64,000 nt of DNA from NCBI GenBank assembly GCA_905250025.1, contig CAJNOJ010000083.1, positions 1 to 64,000 of the forward strand, read 5' to 3'. Made by a program: the position numbers and the translations under genes. Source of the stretch: Adineta ricciae (Eukaryota > Rotifera > Eurotatoria > Adinetida > Adinetidae). Of the stretch, positions 1-12,016 are shown piece by piece. How positions within the stretch are numbered: the first letter of the stretch is position 1; the number at the start of each line of letters is the position of its first letter. The notes under the pieces were generated by a model. That model was not told the DNA's origin and did not search any database. It saw only the letters and a program-made list of their open reading frames with translations.

Positions 1-1147
1 CACCTTGGGGAGTATGCCGGTATCTCATTGTCGTTTCATGCATGCATGCATTGCGAACACAAGCGTAAGATGCATATTCGGAAATGAACATGTTATTAAA
101 GAAAAGAAAGTCTCTCTCTCTCTTTTTTTCCTTCGTTGTAAAACAGCTAGGCAGTCATCCAGCACAAGACTTTTCACACCTTGATACATCCATTCATTTA
201 AAAAAAAGAAATGGAACTATATACAATGATTGTTTGACTATGATGTGCAAGTATGGATTTTTCTTCTTTCTTTCTGCCTTGCCTTTCCTTTCCTTTTTCT
301 TCTTCTTCTTCTTTTTTCCTTTGTTTCATTTGATTATTCTGCAGGAGTGTCAGTAGTACTGCTTCTGCTACTCTAGCAAAAAAAAAAGAAGCTTCATGAT
401 GAGAAGAAGAAGAAGAAGAAGAATGTTTTCCATCTTTTGCTCTTTCGCGTTCGGTACCGCACTATCGGTTCTTTGTCTTGGTAAAGAAAGAAGCGACAAG
501 AACGATAAAAGAGAAAACCCGAAGAAAAATGGAGACATTTCAGTGTGCGAACGGGGAACGAGCACAGTGAGCTATAGTAGAGATGTTGTTTTTTACGCAT
601 CTGTTATTGTTGTTGTTATTATTCTAGTTCGCCTTTCACGTGATGTGGACCGAGAATGCTGCTACTTTTTCTTTTTACTGTTCGTGTAATTTGCTCGAAG
701 CATGAATGATGTTCAACGCACTCGTGCACATATACGTTCGTTCTTCATCGTCTTCTTCCTTTTCTTCTTTTCCTCGTTCTCTTTTCAGTTTGAACAGTTG
801 TTGGATGTGTTTAGCAAACGAGTACGATGAATGGAAGAAGCGAATGTGTGTGTGCGTGTGTATGTGTATGAGTGAGTGAGTGAGTGAGAAAGAGAGCGTA
901 CTATCGGACGGCAGATTGAGCGTAAGAGAGACAGAGAGCCAACCCATTATTTGTTCTTTTTTGACATTTTTCTCCTCCTTCTCTTTCCATGGTATACGTA
1001 CGTGAACGTGTCACGAATGTGTATACTTTTACTTGTTTGACATGAAGCAAAAACCAAGAGAAAATCTCAAAATACGTTTTCATCATCGGTTACTTTTTGT
1101 ATGTAGATTTCAGATTGGATTTGAATAGATGCAAATGATCTAGACGA
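1..1147. other. Upstream region of the BCL9-like gene, low complexity
   Basis: I see no convincing coding sequence here. The stretch holds pyrimidine-rich tracts, a GAA/GAAGAA run near 396-424 and a GTGTGT/GAGT tract near 847-892. Short open frames on both strands are built from these simple repeats. It is probably the promoter and 5' leader of the gene starting at 1148. AG dinucleotides at about 1105 and 1143 could be leader-splice acceptors, but nothing fixes the transcription start. Confidence 0.5.
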
Positions 1148-4100
1148 ATGAAAAATAACGCTAAAAAGGCCAAAACGGCTGCGTCAGTTTCCATAACTGC
1201 TACACAAGAACAAGGACCATCGTCTGTTGACAATAGTGGTATGTATCAGTTGGTCTTATCACAATCATCGATTTTTTTCCTCAACAACAAATATATTCAT
1301 TAGTTTTTAGTGAATAATGGGATGGACAGTGGAATATTACCTTCGGCAACTATGTTATTACATACCAGCGAATCTCATCAACAAAATCCTCCATCAGATT
1401 CTCCCATGAATCAATATTCTGATATCTATGCATCAAGACCAGCAAATAATAAAACAAATAAGCGTAAACTAGATGAGTTGGGTGATCCATCGTCAGCCGA
1501 GTTTGCGTCGTCACCTTCTGTTAAACCACAAAAAATTGAACAGACCGAGCCAGAACGTTCGCTAAGCAGGACAGGAACTCGTAAGTCACGCTAGATAACA
1601 TAGTTCCTGTTAATTCTTAATCTCTTTCTAAATAGCTCTATCCAACGGACCCTCAGGACGAAATGGCAGTGATATCGGTTCTGGATCGTATGAATTTGCT
1701 CCACCAACTCAGAATGCTGGTCGTGCAACGCCAAATTCCTCGTTACTTACACGACAAACGCCTCCTCTACCGTCTTTGCAACAACAACAATCACATCCAC
1801 CACCGTCATCTTACATGGCGATGTCACCACGTAATCAATATAGCGTAACCAGTGATAGTCCATTTTTACAAACAAATAATCAAGTGTTTGTATTCACAAC
1901 ACAATTAGCTAACGATGCGGCAGAATCGGTATTGAAAAACGAGCATCCAAATATAATTGAATATCATAAATCTTTACCAAGTACTGCTCAATATATATCA
2001 GTAAGTTAACATTCTGAAACAAATGGATACGTATTCGTAGTTAATAATAAAAATGTCATTTAGATGATTGAAAAACTCGAGGGAAATGTCTGTAATTGAG
2101 TAGAAGAAGAAGAAGAAGAAGAAGAAGAAAGGGGAAGAATAAGAAAACGATTAGATATCCCTTTGGAATCTCTTCAGTAATCAATAGAGTTTATTCTTCT
2201 TCTTTTTAGACTCTTTCAAATAACAACCATAATTCATTACTTGGTGGTCCAATTCATATGAATCCACGAACCGGGTGTCCTTCACCACGATCTATGCAAA
2301 TGATGATGCCTGGTCCACCACATCACAATCCTCACATACCACTTCATAATGGTAGTAATGGTCCACCACCAAACTGGCCACATCCACATTATCATCAACA
2401 GCAACCACCATTTGGTCGTTTAACACCCGGTTCTGGTGGTTTACCTCCACCAAGTCATCTTCTACCACCGGGTGCGATGATGATGAACGGCTCACCGCCA
2501 CCGCCTAGTATGCGTATGGGTGGAATGCCGCCTATGCCAGGCATGGGACAACCATCGCCAGACAGTATTGATAATTTAACACCTGAACGAATCAAACATC
2601 GAAAGAACCAGCTAGATAAGATACAGGAGATCAAATCAAAAATCACTGGTGGACGCGGTCGTGGTGGAAGAGGGAAAGCCAATGCTGCCGCCGTTGCCAA
2701 TATGCCACCTTCGATGAACGGTGGTCCACTTGATCCACATCAACAGCAAATGATGATGATGAACAGTCCACACAGTATTGGTCCACCACACCATATGATG
2801 GGAATTGGACCACCACCTCCTCATATGCTACCGCCAGGTATGAGAGGACCCGATGGAATGATGCTTGACATGAATGGTGCACCACCGCTACCACATGGCT
2901 ATATGAATGGACCGATGCCACCTGGCTTTCATGGACAGTTTGGACCCGGTCCTGGTGATCCATATGGACCGTTACCTCCACACCATCCACAGTCGCAAGC
3001 TGTCAGAGATTGGAATAAAATGCAAATAGAACATCTCGAAGGAAAAGCTCATCAAATGCGTGGACATCCACCACCATATTGCCCAACGTCACCATCATCG
3101 ATGACGCCACCAATTGCATCAACGTCAATGGGTGGTAGTTTAGGAGCGAATGGTAAATTGATATCACCTCGAATGGATCCGTCCGCAATGCCACGGCTAT
3201 ATAAAGTTGGTCAACCAGAAAAATTCATTCCAGATTCTTTACCATCAGGAAACAAGAAACTACCTGGCGATGTCGGTGAAGTACAACTAACAGCATCGCC
3301 AACACAAATGGACTACAATGAATTTGGTATGATAGAGAATGTTTCATTCGATATCGTCTATGTACTTTTTCTTCTTTTCTCTCATCTCTAGGTATGGAAG
3401 GTGAAGAATTGATAATTACTAGACACTTGAATCGAGCTTATCGACCAGGCAACGGAACAAGTGGCGGCCCAGGCTCATCTTCATCATGCAAAGATGAACC
3501 AATGACACCATCGGGACGTTCAAATTCAACACCGAACAACAATTCTAATGTTTTACCATCAGGACAACCGTCCTCTCAGCAACAGCAACAACAACTATCC
3601 GGTTCAACCACGCCTACACATCATCCACAAGGAATGATATCGCAGAGTGTTCCTGCTGCTTCACCGCGTTCATCAAAATTAACAAGCAGCAATAACCTGT
3701 CATCTCCATTAATGATGTCAAATACAAACTCAGCCAAAGATGAACCCTTAGATATTAATAGTGATCCAAAAACGCCAACATCAAATATGGCACCACCTCT
3801 AAGCAGTATGCTTCAGATGACCAACAGTCTACAATCATCCAGTTCTCCCTACAATCCATCAAGTAATCAAAGCTCTAAACAATCAATGAACAGCCCGAAC
3901 CTGCCACATATGTCCAAACCAATGGATCATGCGAATATACCACCACAGCATATGCAATTTCAGGTATATGGTTTCTCTCTCTATCGTTCACTCCAATCAC
4001 TAATGAATATTCTCTACATTTAGAATATGAATCCTCATCATCGTATGTTAGGACCGCCGGATTCGATGCCACCTCATTTCAATCCACATCATCCTGGTAA

Positions 4101-4728
4101 TTTTCCACCGCCACATCCACACATGTACAAAATGATGCCTCCACATCCTGGCATGGATCCAAATGGAATGCTAATGCCACATCATGGCGGTCCAACACGT
4201 TCATCAAAAGGCTTACCACCTATGCTACCATCATCCGATCCAATGCAACAACATCTTCATCATTTACCGCCTCCACATTATCTTAAAATGCATAATATGG
4301 ATCCACTGCTCGGACCACCACCTGGTCATCAACAACAACATATGCGTTTTTCGCCGATGATGGACGATAATTTTGCTATGGGACCACCACCTCATCATTC
4401 TCACATGCATCCACATATGCATCCTTCTCATCATCCGATGCATGCCAACGATGGCAGACTACCTCCCCCACCACAATCAATAAATAATACCTACGTGTCT
4501 GCAACAATGTCTATTCAACAGTTAAACATTCAAAATCTAGGTCCCGGGGGACCATCAGGTGAACTCCCGCCAGGTACAATTCACTATCATGCATCATCGG
4601 GAAATCTACCTGATCTTCAACAACAATACCCACCAAATGATCCACAGTTTGCCTCTCAATTCAATGATCTACAAGCACCACCATCAAATCTCAGTGTCGA
4701 TAGTGGTCAACCACCACCATATTGGTGA
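1148..4728 (+). CDS. BCL9: BCL9/legless-like Wnt transcriptional co-activator
   Basis: BCL9 (fly legless) is the nuclear adaptor that links beta-catenin to Pygopus in Wnt-dependent transcription. Six exons (1148-1238, 1311-1580, 1636-2000, 2210-3326, 3392-3963, 4024-4728) join in frame to give about 1039 residues. A segment near residue 205, starting VFVFTTQLANDAAESVLK, matches the HD1 Pygopus-binding motif. Near residue 364, LTPERIKHRKNQLDKIQEIK matches the amphipathic HD2 beta-catenin-binding helix, and an RGRGGRG patch follows it. The rest is low-complexity Pro/Met/His/Gly/Ser/Gln sequence, as expected for this largely disordered family. It is shorter than the roughly 1400-residue vertebrate and fly proteins. 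Many long open frames on the opposite strand here are by-products of the biased composition. Family call is strong; exon 1 is the least certain part. Confidence 0.88.
2098..2160 (+). repeat. (GAA)n microsatellite in BCL9 intron 3
   Basis: A purine run of GAAGAA units followed by GGGGAAGAATAAG lies inside the 209-bp third intron of the BCL9-like gene. That intron is long by the standard of this window, and the repeat accounts for part of the excess. Confidence 0.8.
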
Positions 4729-5591
4729 TCTTCGAAATCAAAAGAGTAACATGTATCTCACGTTGTTTGTGAGCACACGTTTCTTTTCCTCTCTTTTTCT
4801 CTTGATTATTTATCTCCTATTTTCTAATTTACGCCTGTACAAACAAAGAATCTCTCTCTTCTCTTTTTGCTCATTGGGCTCGACTAATTGTATTTTTTCT
4901 TTCGTTTTTCTCTCTCTTTCTGTTGTTATTATTGATGTTGTTCTCCTCCTCTATTTTTTTTTCTCGTACATTACACTTACGGACATACGTATACACACGA
5001 TGTCTTGCTCTTATTTGTCATATGTGTGTGTTATTAATTATTAAAAAACCAAACACCGTCTGTTGCCTTCTGATTCTGTTTGAACAAAAGAAAAAAAAAG
5101 CGAAGTTTTCTTTTTTCTTTTTCTTTCTTCTTTTTTTATGTGTGTGATATGAACAATTAATAATAGAATTTATAAAAACAATGAGATGACAAAATCAAAT
5201 GTCTACATGTCATTTTTAGATTTCATTCTTGCGTTGTACATAATGACGGCAAATATACAAGGTACAGACTGTGTCTTGTTCTACAGAAAATGTTACGACG
5301 AACATAGTTGTGACGTTAATTCTCGATGAAATAGATATGGATTGTATCGACAATTGCAATCAGAAACAAAAAAAAATAGACTTTCTCGTTTGAAATAGAA
5401 TCGTATGATACATATTACTCGATTTCACGTCATTCTACTCAGTTGAAAGAATGAAATCGCTTTTGCTTTTGAGATGGTTGTTCACACATTGTGTTTTCCT
5501 TAACGGCTTTATCTTCTTTGCTCTCAACCTTATAAAAGAAAATGTCATATTCTTTTATTCTCTATTTATCTGTTTTCAAGATTCTGTTTTG
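4729..5591. other. Intergenic: BCL9 3' end and Myt1 leader
   Basis: This stretch holds T-rich and pyrimidine-rich sequence after the BCL9 stop, then about 400 bp of AT-rich sequence. A pyrimidine tract ending TTTTCAAG at 5579, only 12 bp before the Myt1 start, could be a leader or trans-splice acceptor. I see no coding sequence. Confidence 0.5.
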
Positions 5592-7843
5592 ATGACTTTA
5601 TCACATGAAACAAGAATGACTACGGAAACGGAATTGATCTTTTCACCAGAGCGTACATCAAATAGTTCCTTTCATGTATTCTCGAGCAAAAAAGTAGGAA
5701 AACGACAAAATCAACTAGTATGCATTGATGATTGAAATACTTTCCAGATCAGTCGTCGAAGAATTCCAATAAATCAACCACCAAAACCTGTTTCATGTCG
5801 TGTTTATCGATATTTCACACCAGCTGCTACTCGTGTAGCAAATGCGGTTTCAGTTAGTTCAAAAACATTTGGTGTTGGTATGTTTGTACTGTTAAGCTCG
5901 TTCTATACCTATTCATCCTGTTGTTTCAGCTTTGGAAAGTCCATTTTATACAAAAACTATTGCATCGACGTATTGGGATCAATGCTTTGAACATCTTGAA
6001 TGTCTCGGCCGTGGTTCATTTGCTGAAGTAAGTTCGAAACGAAGAATTTCAGTCTGACACTAAGGTCTTCAGTCGCGTGACAAACACTCGAGATTTAATT
6101 AATATTGAGTATTTCGATTATTGTTCCTTCGAAAAAAGAAGAACATTTCAATTAGGAATACATGGTGTGTGTTATGTACGAAGTACTCGATGAATTCTTT
6201 TCCAACTGGATATTTTTATTTTTGATTTCATTCAGGTTTACAAAGTTCGTCATAAAGAAGATGATCAATTGTATGCAATTAAACGTTCATTAACGAAATT
6301 TCGTGGCAAATCAGATCGGTAAGATTTTGTCCAGGAAGAATTGTCTCATATGAACATATTTCAATCATTTCGCAGTGATCAAAAGTTGAAAGAAGTTCGT
6401 TTCCATGAAACATTGGCAACTCATCAGAATATTCTCAAAATTATTCATGCATGGGAAGAACGCGAACGTTTATATATTCAAACTGAACTTTGTCGTGGCA
6501 AGTAAGTGAACATCGTATATTCAATGCTCGAAAGATCAACTTCTCTGTTAAGCTTACTCGAATATGCCACCGAACATCAAATTACACAACCAATGGTCTG
6601 GCATTTCCTGTATCAAACGAGTCAAGTATGAATAAAGATTTTTCAATTGATATTTTTACAAGAGAATTCATCCTTTAGGCGCTTGATTTTCTTCACTCAT
6701 TGTTTTATGTTCACATGGATGTATGTATTCATATTTTTTACCAATCAAGGAAATAATCTTTCTTTTTAATGATAGGTTAAACCTGAAAACATACTGATAA
6801 CTAATGATGGAATCCTTAAATTATGTGATTTTGGTATTGTACATGATCTACGAAGTGTAATGCGTTTCTATTTCCTTCGAAGAGAATCGAACAGTTATCT
6901 TTTTTTTTTATATTTCAGCCTTCAACGTTAGCACAGGATGGCGATGCGCGTTATCTGGCTTTTGAAGTTCTCTCAGGGATGATTTCACCGGCTGCCGACG
7001 TCTTCAGTCTAGGCTTAGCAGCATTGGAACTAGTCAGTGATTATGATATGCCTGTGAATGGTGATGTTTGGACAGATATCCGAGAACTACGATTACCTAA
7101 TGAAATCGTGTCGGTCTTAACTGATCTCGAACTGAAAGAACTTCTTTTTCGAATGATCCATTCGAATTATCAATCGCGACCAACAGCGAAGCAAGTACTC
7201 GACAGTCCTACAATTCGAGAAGAAGTAATCAAAGCTAAATGTGCATTCTTTTAAGTTGCAATTTGTCTAGATTTGCAAAATGATTTCACCATTTGCATTC
7301 GATCAACATCGACACGAACGGGTACATTTGGAGGAAACAACATACTTGTTTATTTTCATTAGTTCTTTTTAGACGCTATCACCCATGCATGAAAGCGATT
7401 CACTGATTAGTCATGGTTGTCGAACGCCGATTAAAAAAGCCAAACGACCACCTAATTACGGCGGTTATCATGATGAACATTCGGAGGGTAAGAGAAAAAC
7501 TTATCGATTCATTGTTTCTATATCCGTGCGCTTTTAGATGAAATGAAACAACTCTCGATTCATGATCATTCTCAACTGTAAGTGATTGTTGAAGAACTAG
7601 AAAGAAAATTCACGGATTAGTTTGCTTTGTTATTACCTAGAACACCACCACCACCGCCAGTTACTGGTGATCCACTTCGTATTCGTCTTTTCCCTACTGA
7701 TTCCGATGACGAAACTAATGAAAATCATGTGTACTTGTAAGTAATGCTCTCATTCATTGTAATCAAACGTTTAACTTATTGACTTCAGTCGAAAATCGCC
7801 ACTGAAATTCAAATTCGATAGTAGTAGTGGTGCTGAAGATTGA
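5592..7843 (+). CDS. PKMYT1: Membrane-associated tyrosine/threonine-type inhibitory kinase Myt1
   Basis: Myt1 phosphorylates CDK1 on Thr14/Tyr15 and holds it inactive before mitosis. Fourteen small exons join in frame to about 465 residues. The N-terminal PKPVSCRVYRYFTP stretch resembles the pre-kinase region of Myt1. The kinase domain then has GRGSFAEVYKV (P-loop), AIKRSL (catalytic Lys), HMDVKPENIL (the HxD loop typical of Wee1/Myt1), DFG and ADVFSLGL. The APE motif reads AFE (residues ARYLAFEVL), a Pro-to-Phe change. The C-terminal tail carries a polyproline run and RIRLFPT, an RxL-type cyclin-docking motif like the one vertebrate Myt1 uses to bind cyclin B. I see no clear membrane segment after the kinase domain, unlike vertebrate Myt1. 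The closest alternative is Wee1, but the tail and the pre-kinase region favour Myt1. Confidence 0.9.
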
Positions 7844-8706
7844 ACCAACGAATGAACTTTACGACAACTTCACATATCTCCTTTCTCCGGTGTTTATTTG
7901 CCTTATCTATGTCAGATTACAATCCAAATGATCCACTGTTCCATATTAGTCAATCTTGATTTTTTTGTTCGTATTGTATTGTTGTTACTGTTTATTAAGA
8001 AAAAGTGAAAATATACATTAATAAGAAAAACTGTTCTCGTAAACACACAGTTGGACTCGCAAGTTGTTTGATCTTTGTTCCATTATAGGAAAACATCGAT
8101 TATACTAACAGCAATCCATTCTCTGCAATACTTACTTTACTGAATCGCACGGATACTAATTGAAGATGATTAATTGCACAGAAAATTAGACGAATTTGAC
8201 GTATTGCAGATCGAAACCTTCTCATCACTGTCAAAAACAATAATTATCACTCATATATGTCTATATACTCTGTGTATCTCAGAAAATGACATAATTTGGT
8301 TTCCACATGACATTTTTTATGTATTTATCAGATGACTTTAATCAGAAACCATGCACATAAACAACTTAATAGTGCGTACTACACCTTTGCCATTCATTTC
8401 TCCTTCCTCATTATTACTTTACAACTACCAAGTAATACTAATACCCACTATCGATAGATAAAAATTATCAAGCGGCCGCCTACCCTGCGTTACACATGAT
8501 TGCCTCGTAATAATGAAACTATGACACACTTTTCAGGGGTATTTCATTGATATGATGTATTAGTAACAGACGCAAGTATGTATTACTACACGGAGATTTT
8601 TTTGTGTTTCATTGTGATGTCTGCTAGAGTCCTCTATCGATTCAATGAATTAGAACTAAAAACTTAGAATTATTTTCCAAGCAAATGAAAAAACCTGTTT
8701 ATATTT

Positions 8707-8778
8707 AAACGTCATTTCTCGTGACGTTTTTTTTTCTCATGACGTCATTTACGTAGATCACAAGATTCTGATATATAG
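8707..8778 (+). promoter_or_regulatory. CRE cluster with a nearby TATA-like box
   Basis: AAACGTCA (8707-8714) and TGACGTTT (8722-8729) form a perfect inverted repeat of CREB/ATF half-sites. A full palindromic CRE, TGACGTCA, follows at 8740-8747. ATATATAG at 8771-8778 sits 23 bp further on, a spacing typical of a CRE next to a core promoter. The next gene downstream on this strand encodes a fuseless-like presynaptic protein. The motifs are visible; the regulatory role is inferred. Confidence 0.5.
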
Positions 8779-9209
8779 CCGTCAAGAAGCAAATTCCTCC
8801 AATCGACACTCGTTGCTTTGTTGCGCGTCTTCTTGATTGAGTTCGTTCTTTTTCTCATCTTCCTAGCTTTTCCTTTTTGCACCCACTGACGTTCCAAAAG
8901 AAAAACAACGATGGGAAATCCTTTTTTTTCTCGTTCTGACTACTAATACTCCAAAGTCTGTCAGCATTTATTTACTTGTGTCACATACCCTTCCGAACAT
9001 ATTATTTATCGTGGAGATATTTTCTAGATAAGAACAAACGCTTTATTGTCGATTTTTTTTCCAAATAAACTAATAGAGTGGCTTTCTTCTGTGAACCAAC
9101 GTTCTCGGGTGGTAAGTTAAATTGAATGACGGTGATGAAGATGAAAATTGTGTTCTTTTAGATTGGATGTTTTTAAGTTTCTGGTCAACGCTCTTTAAAA
9201 ATCAGCGTC

Positions 9210-9447
9210 ATGCTATGCCTATCGTTATTTGAATACATTGAAAGTAAGTTCGGCAATGATTTGACTTTGCATCTAGTCGGGCTATCTTTCGTCGTAGATT
9301 CACTCGGCTTTGCCTTCAGCTATACCTACTGGTATTCCTACTATTGGTTGTATGGCACAGATTATAAACACGTAAGTCAAGACCGATCAGAAACGAAAAA
9401 CAAAATCATCGACATGATGTTTTCTCTTTCAGTTCGAATTCAGCTGA
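9210..9447 (+). other. Upstream open reading frame in the fuseless leader
   Basis: After removing the apparent intron 9372-9432, a 58-codon frame runs from ATG 9210 to TGA 9445-9447, ending 10 nt before the fuseless ATG. If the intron is retained, the frame runs to 83 codons and its TGA overlaps the fuseless ATG as ATGA (9458-9461). The peptide is hydrophobic and aromatic-rich (YTYWYSYYWLYG). It may be a translation-regulating uORF, or the first product of a two-cistron message. I do not recognise it. Confidence 0.35.
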
Positions 9448-9457
9448 TTACCAATCG

Positions 9458-10989
9458 ATGATTCGATCGACAACGCCATCCGAAGATGAAGATCACTTTC
9501 TCACCCCATCTTCGGATATCAATTTCTCTCAACTGAACGGCGTTGTTCATCAATTTACTAGTATAGAAATTAATCCAAATGATAATGATTCAGTCAACAC
9601 AGATGATTTATCGCAATCGACCACACGTCTTATTCCTCAATATGAAACATACCTCAACTTAAGTACATCAAGCAGTGAAACAAGTCTTGCTCGACCACTT
9701 CTCAATGGAAAAACACACTCAACTCCTCTCTACACCGAAGATGTGAAAATCAAATCCCCGACTGATTCGACCCATCCGTTGAAAAGCAATTACTATTCAT
9801 TCATCAAAATCTATTTCATGGATATGTTTATGTCAGCATTCGTCATAACACCGCTCGTTAACATACATTGGCGCGGAGCATGGGACCTACTTGATATATA
9901 TCTTCTACCTGAACATCCACATACAAGCGCACTTGTTTCACTAGCTATTGGTCTCTTCGTTCTTTATTTGATCTATCTCATGCAAAATTTCCTCCAAAAC
10001 TTCTATGAAAAACACCGTAAAAATCTTCGTGGGCAGATCATGGCAAGATTCTATACGCTAATCGTGGCATTCGCATACATCAATCAATGGCGTGGCCTGT
10101 GGAACTTATTGGATTTAACAAGTAACAATTGGTATCGACTGACCATCGAGACGCTCATCAGTATTGTCGTACTTTTATGTATGAAAGCAGTTTATAATCT
10201 TAATTCCGCACCATTTTTAATCGCTACGGATACCGAACATTATTTTCTGGTCGATTCGAAATTTGTTGTTTCGGTAAGTTCACATATACTTGAACCGAAA
10301 TCTAATCAGCTTGTTCCTCTAGACACGTCGATTTTGGCAATATACATGCGATTTTACTGTTTATGAACTCGTCGAAGCTCCGTTCATTGTCATTGCCTGG
10401 CGCGGTTTGTACAACCTCTCAGATATCTATATCTATCCAGATAACAAGACAATGTCAATGTTAATCTCATTTGCAATTGGTTATTCCTTGTTTTTCCTTC
10501 TTGCACTTTTACAAATACCAATAATTCAATGTTTTATGAAGAAAACTCCTCAAATACTCTACACAATCCTTTCAAATGTTTTTCATTTGATGGCATTTGT
10601 TAGTGTCGTTCAAATCTGGCGCAGTCTATGGCTGATATGTGAACAATATATTAACATACCTGGCTATCATCATTCAACACTCTGGCTTTGCTATGTTGCC
10701 GCGTTTATTGTATTGACATGCATTTTTACAGCATGTTCGTTGAACGGACCGGCGGGAACGAAGGAAAGTTACATGGATGATCAACCAGTTTTTCTCTTCA
10801 AATTTGATTATTTTTCAACTCTACTGAAAGTAAGCAGGAAAAGCTTTGGTGGCTAAACTCACATTTTGCTTTTTGTAGAAACAATCAGATCGTTTGAAAA
10901 GTCAAAAAGCGAATGATCTTGGTTCCGACTTATCATCAACGGAAACGATCGTATCGAACGAATCACCTTATCGTTTTAAGCCTCCCTAA
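9458..10989 (+). CDS. fusl: Fuseless-like multi-pass membrane protein
   Basis: Fly fuseless is a predicted eight-pass presynaptic membrane protein needed for calcium-channel function at active zones. Three exons (9458-10273, 10323-10829, 10879-10989) give about 477 residues. The first 120 residues are polar and Ser/Thr-rich. The rest is a run of hydrophobic segments punctuated by four related motifs: HWRGAWDLLDIYLLP, QWRGLWNLLDL, AWRGLYNLSDIYIYP and IWRSLWLICEQYI. These suggest a repeated two-helix unit of the form WRGxWxLxD. The C-terminal tail is short and charged. The identification rests on the recurring WRG motif and topology remembered for the family; a generic multi-pass protein of the same fold cannot be excluded. 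CRE sites upstream and a uORF in the leader hint at controlled expression. Confidence 0.72.
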
Positions 10990-12016
10990 TGACTATTACC
11001 GGCAATGTTCATGCTCATTTCCATACCGTAAACTTAGCCGCTTTTGTTGTTCATCGTTAATCAAAACCCTTCGATCATTTGGTTTTATTCAAGATTAATG
11101 ACATTCCTCTCCGCATAATCTCTGGTCTTTATTAATATTGTTGTTGTTTACTTCTCTCTTTCTCTCTCGCACGAAAAACTCGTTTTTCTTCTTCATTTTG
11201 TTGTTGTTATTATTATTACTGATCGTTGTTGGTAGTATTCTCTCTTTTGAATTCATTTGAATAGATGTATGAGAAAATTAGATATTCAACTGATTCTTCT
11301 CTTTGCACGTATTGATTTCAATTTTGATGTGTAATTGATTGTTTGAAATAAAATGAAACGAATTCGATTAAACAAACTCCATTCTGTCTTACATACGATA
11401 GGAGAACATTCTGCACAGAAGACTTTTACTGATATGGACCTACTGTGTAAGCACTTGAATTCATTATCAGACAATGCGAGAGTAGAACTTTTCAACTCGA
11501 TATTTCGATTTGAGTCAAATTTTGTCAAGAGAGAGATAAGATATGACGAAACAAGAGAAATATTTTCTTCCAGGGGACGATTTTCAAGGCTATTTTGTCA
11601 AGGGCATCATATCAAGGACGTTCTATATTCTATTGATGTGAAGTACGTCGAGTTGATCAAAATGCTAATGAACAGATCAATCTAAGTCTTAGTTTACAGC
11701 CGAATATTAATTTTCAGCGAAAACAAATGTTGAAGAACATGTTGATCTCTGAACGAGGCTCCAGTCCGAACTCGTTCTATCTAAGAGATTTGATAGAACC
11801 AAAAGACAAAGATCACATCGCTGAGTCCGCAATCAATCAAAATACAAACGGAAGCTTTCCGAAAAAGAACGAATGAATGAAAACAACTGGCGCCCTCGTA
11901 TGTTCAACGAATTGACTGGTTTAGACAATGAACGGTCGAACCGCGCGTCTTTGTCCTTTCATTCGTTCGCATTCGCACGAAATCAAATCAATCAATTCAA
12001 TACCATCTCAATAATC
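10990..12016. other. Intergenic, with one doubtful 110-codon frame
   Basis: Pyrimidine-rich sequence and TTATTATTATT follow the fuseless stop. An open frame at 11353-11685 starts with a true ATG and encodes a polar peptide with no motif I know. The DEPDC1-like reading frame is also open upstream to an ATG at 11873, but family alignment favours the start at 12017. I do not call a gene here. Confidence 0.4.

Larger units (their letters stand above)
7844..9457. other. Intergenic: Myt1 3' UTR and fuseless promoter/leader
   Basis: AT-rich sequence follows the Myt1 stop. A CRE-containing block lies at 8707-8747, a TATA-like ATATATAG at 8771, and then a likely spliced leader. Candidate leader introns, both with good GT-AG ends, are about 9112-9161 and 9372-9432. 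The second leader exon carries a 58-codon open frame (described separately). Otherwise I see nothing coding. Confidence 0.5.

Noticed and set aside
2292..2990. Long antisense open frames across the BCL9-like exon 4
   Set aside because: They arise from the His/Met/Pro/Gly-rich composition of the sense strand; their own translations are low-complexity and match nothing.
11353..11685. 110-codon ATG-started frame between fuseless and the DEPDC1-like gene
   Set aside because: No family resemblance, and possible splicing to a downstream segment leads to a stop within a few codons.
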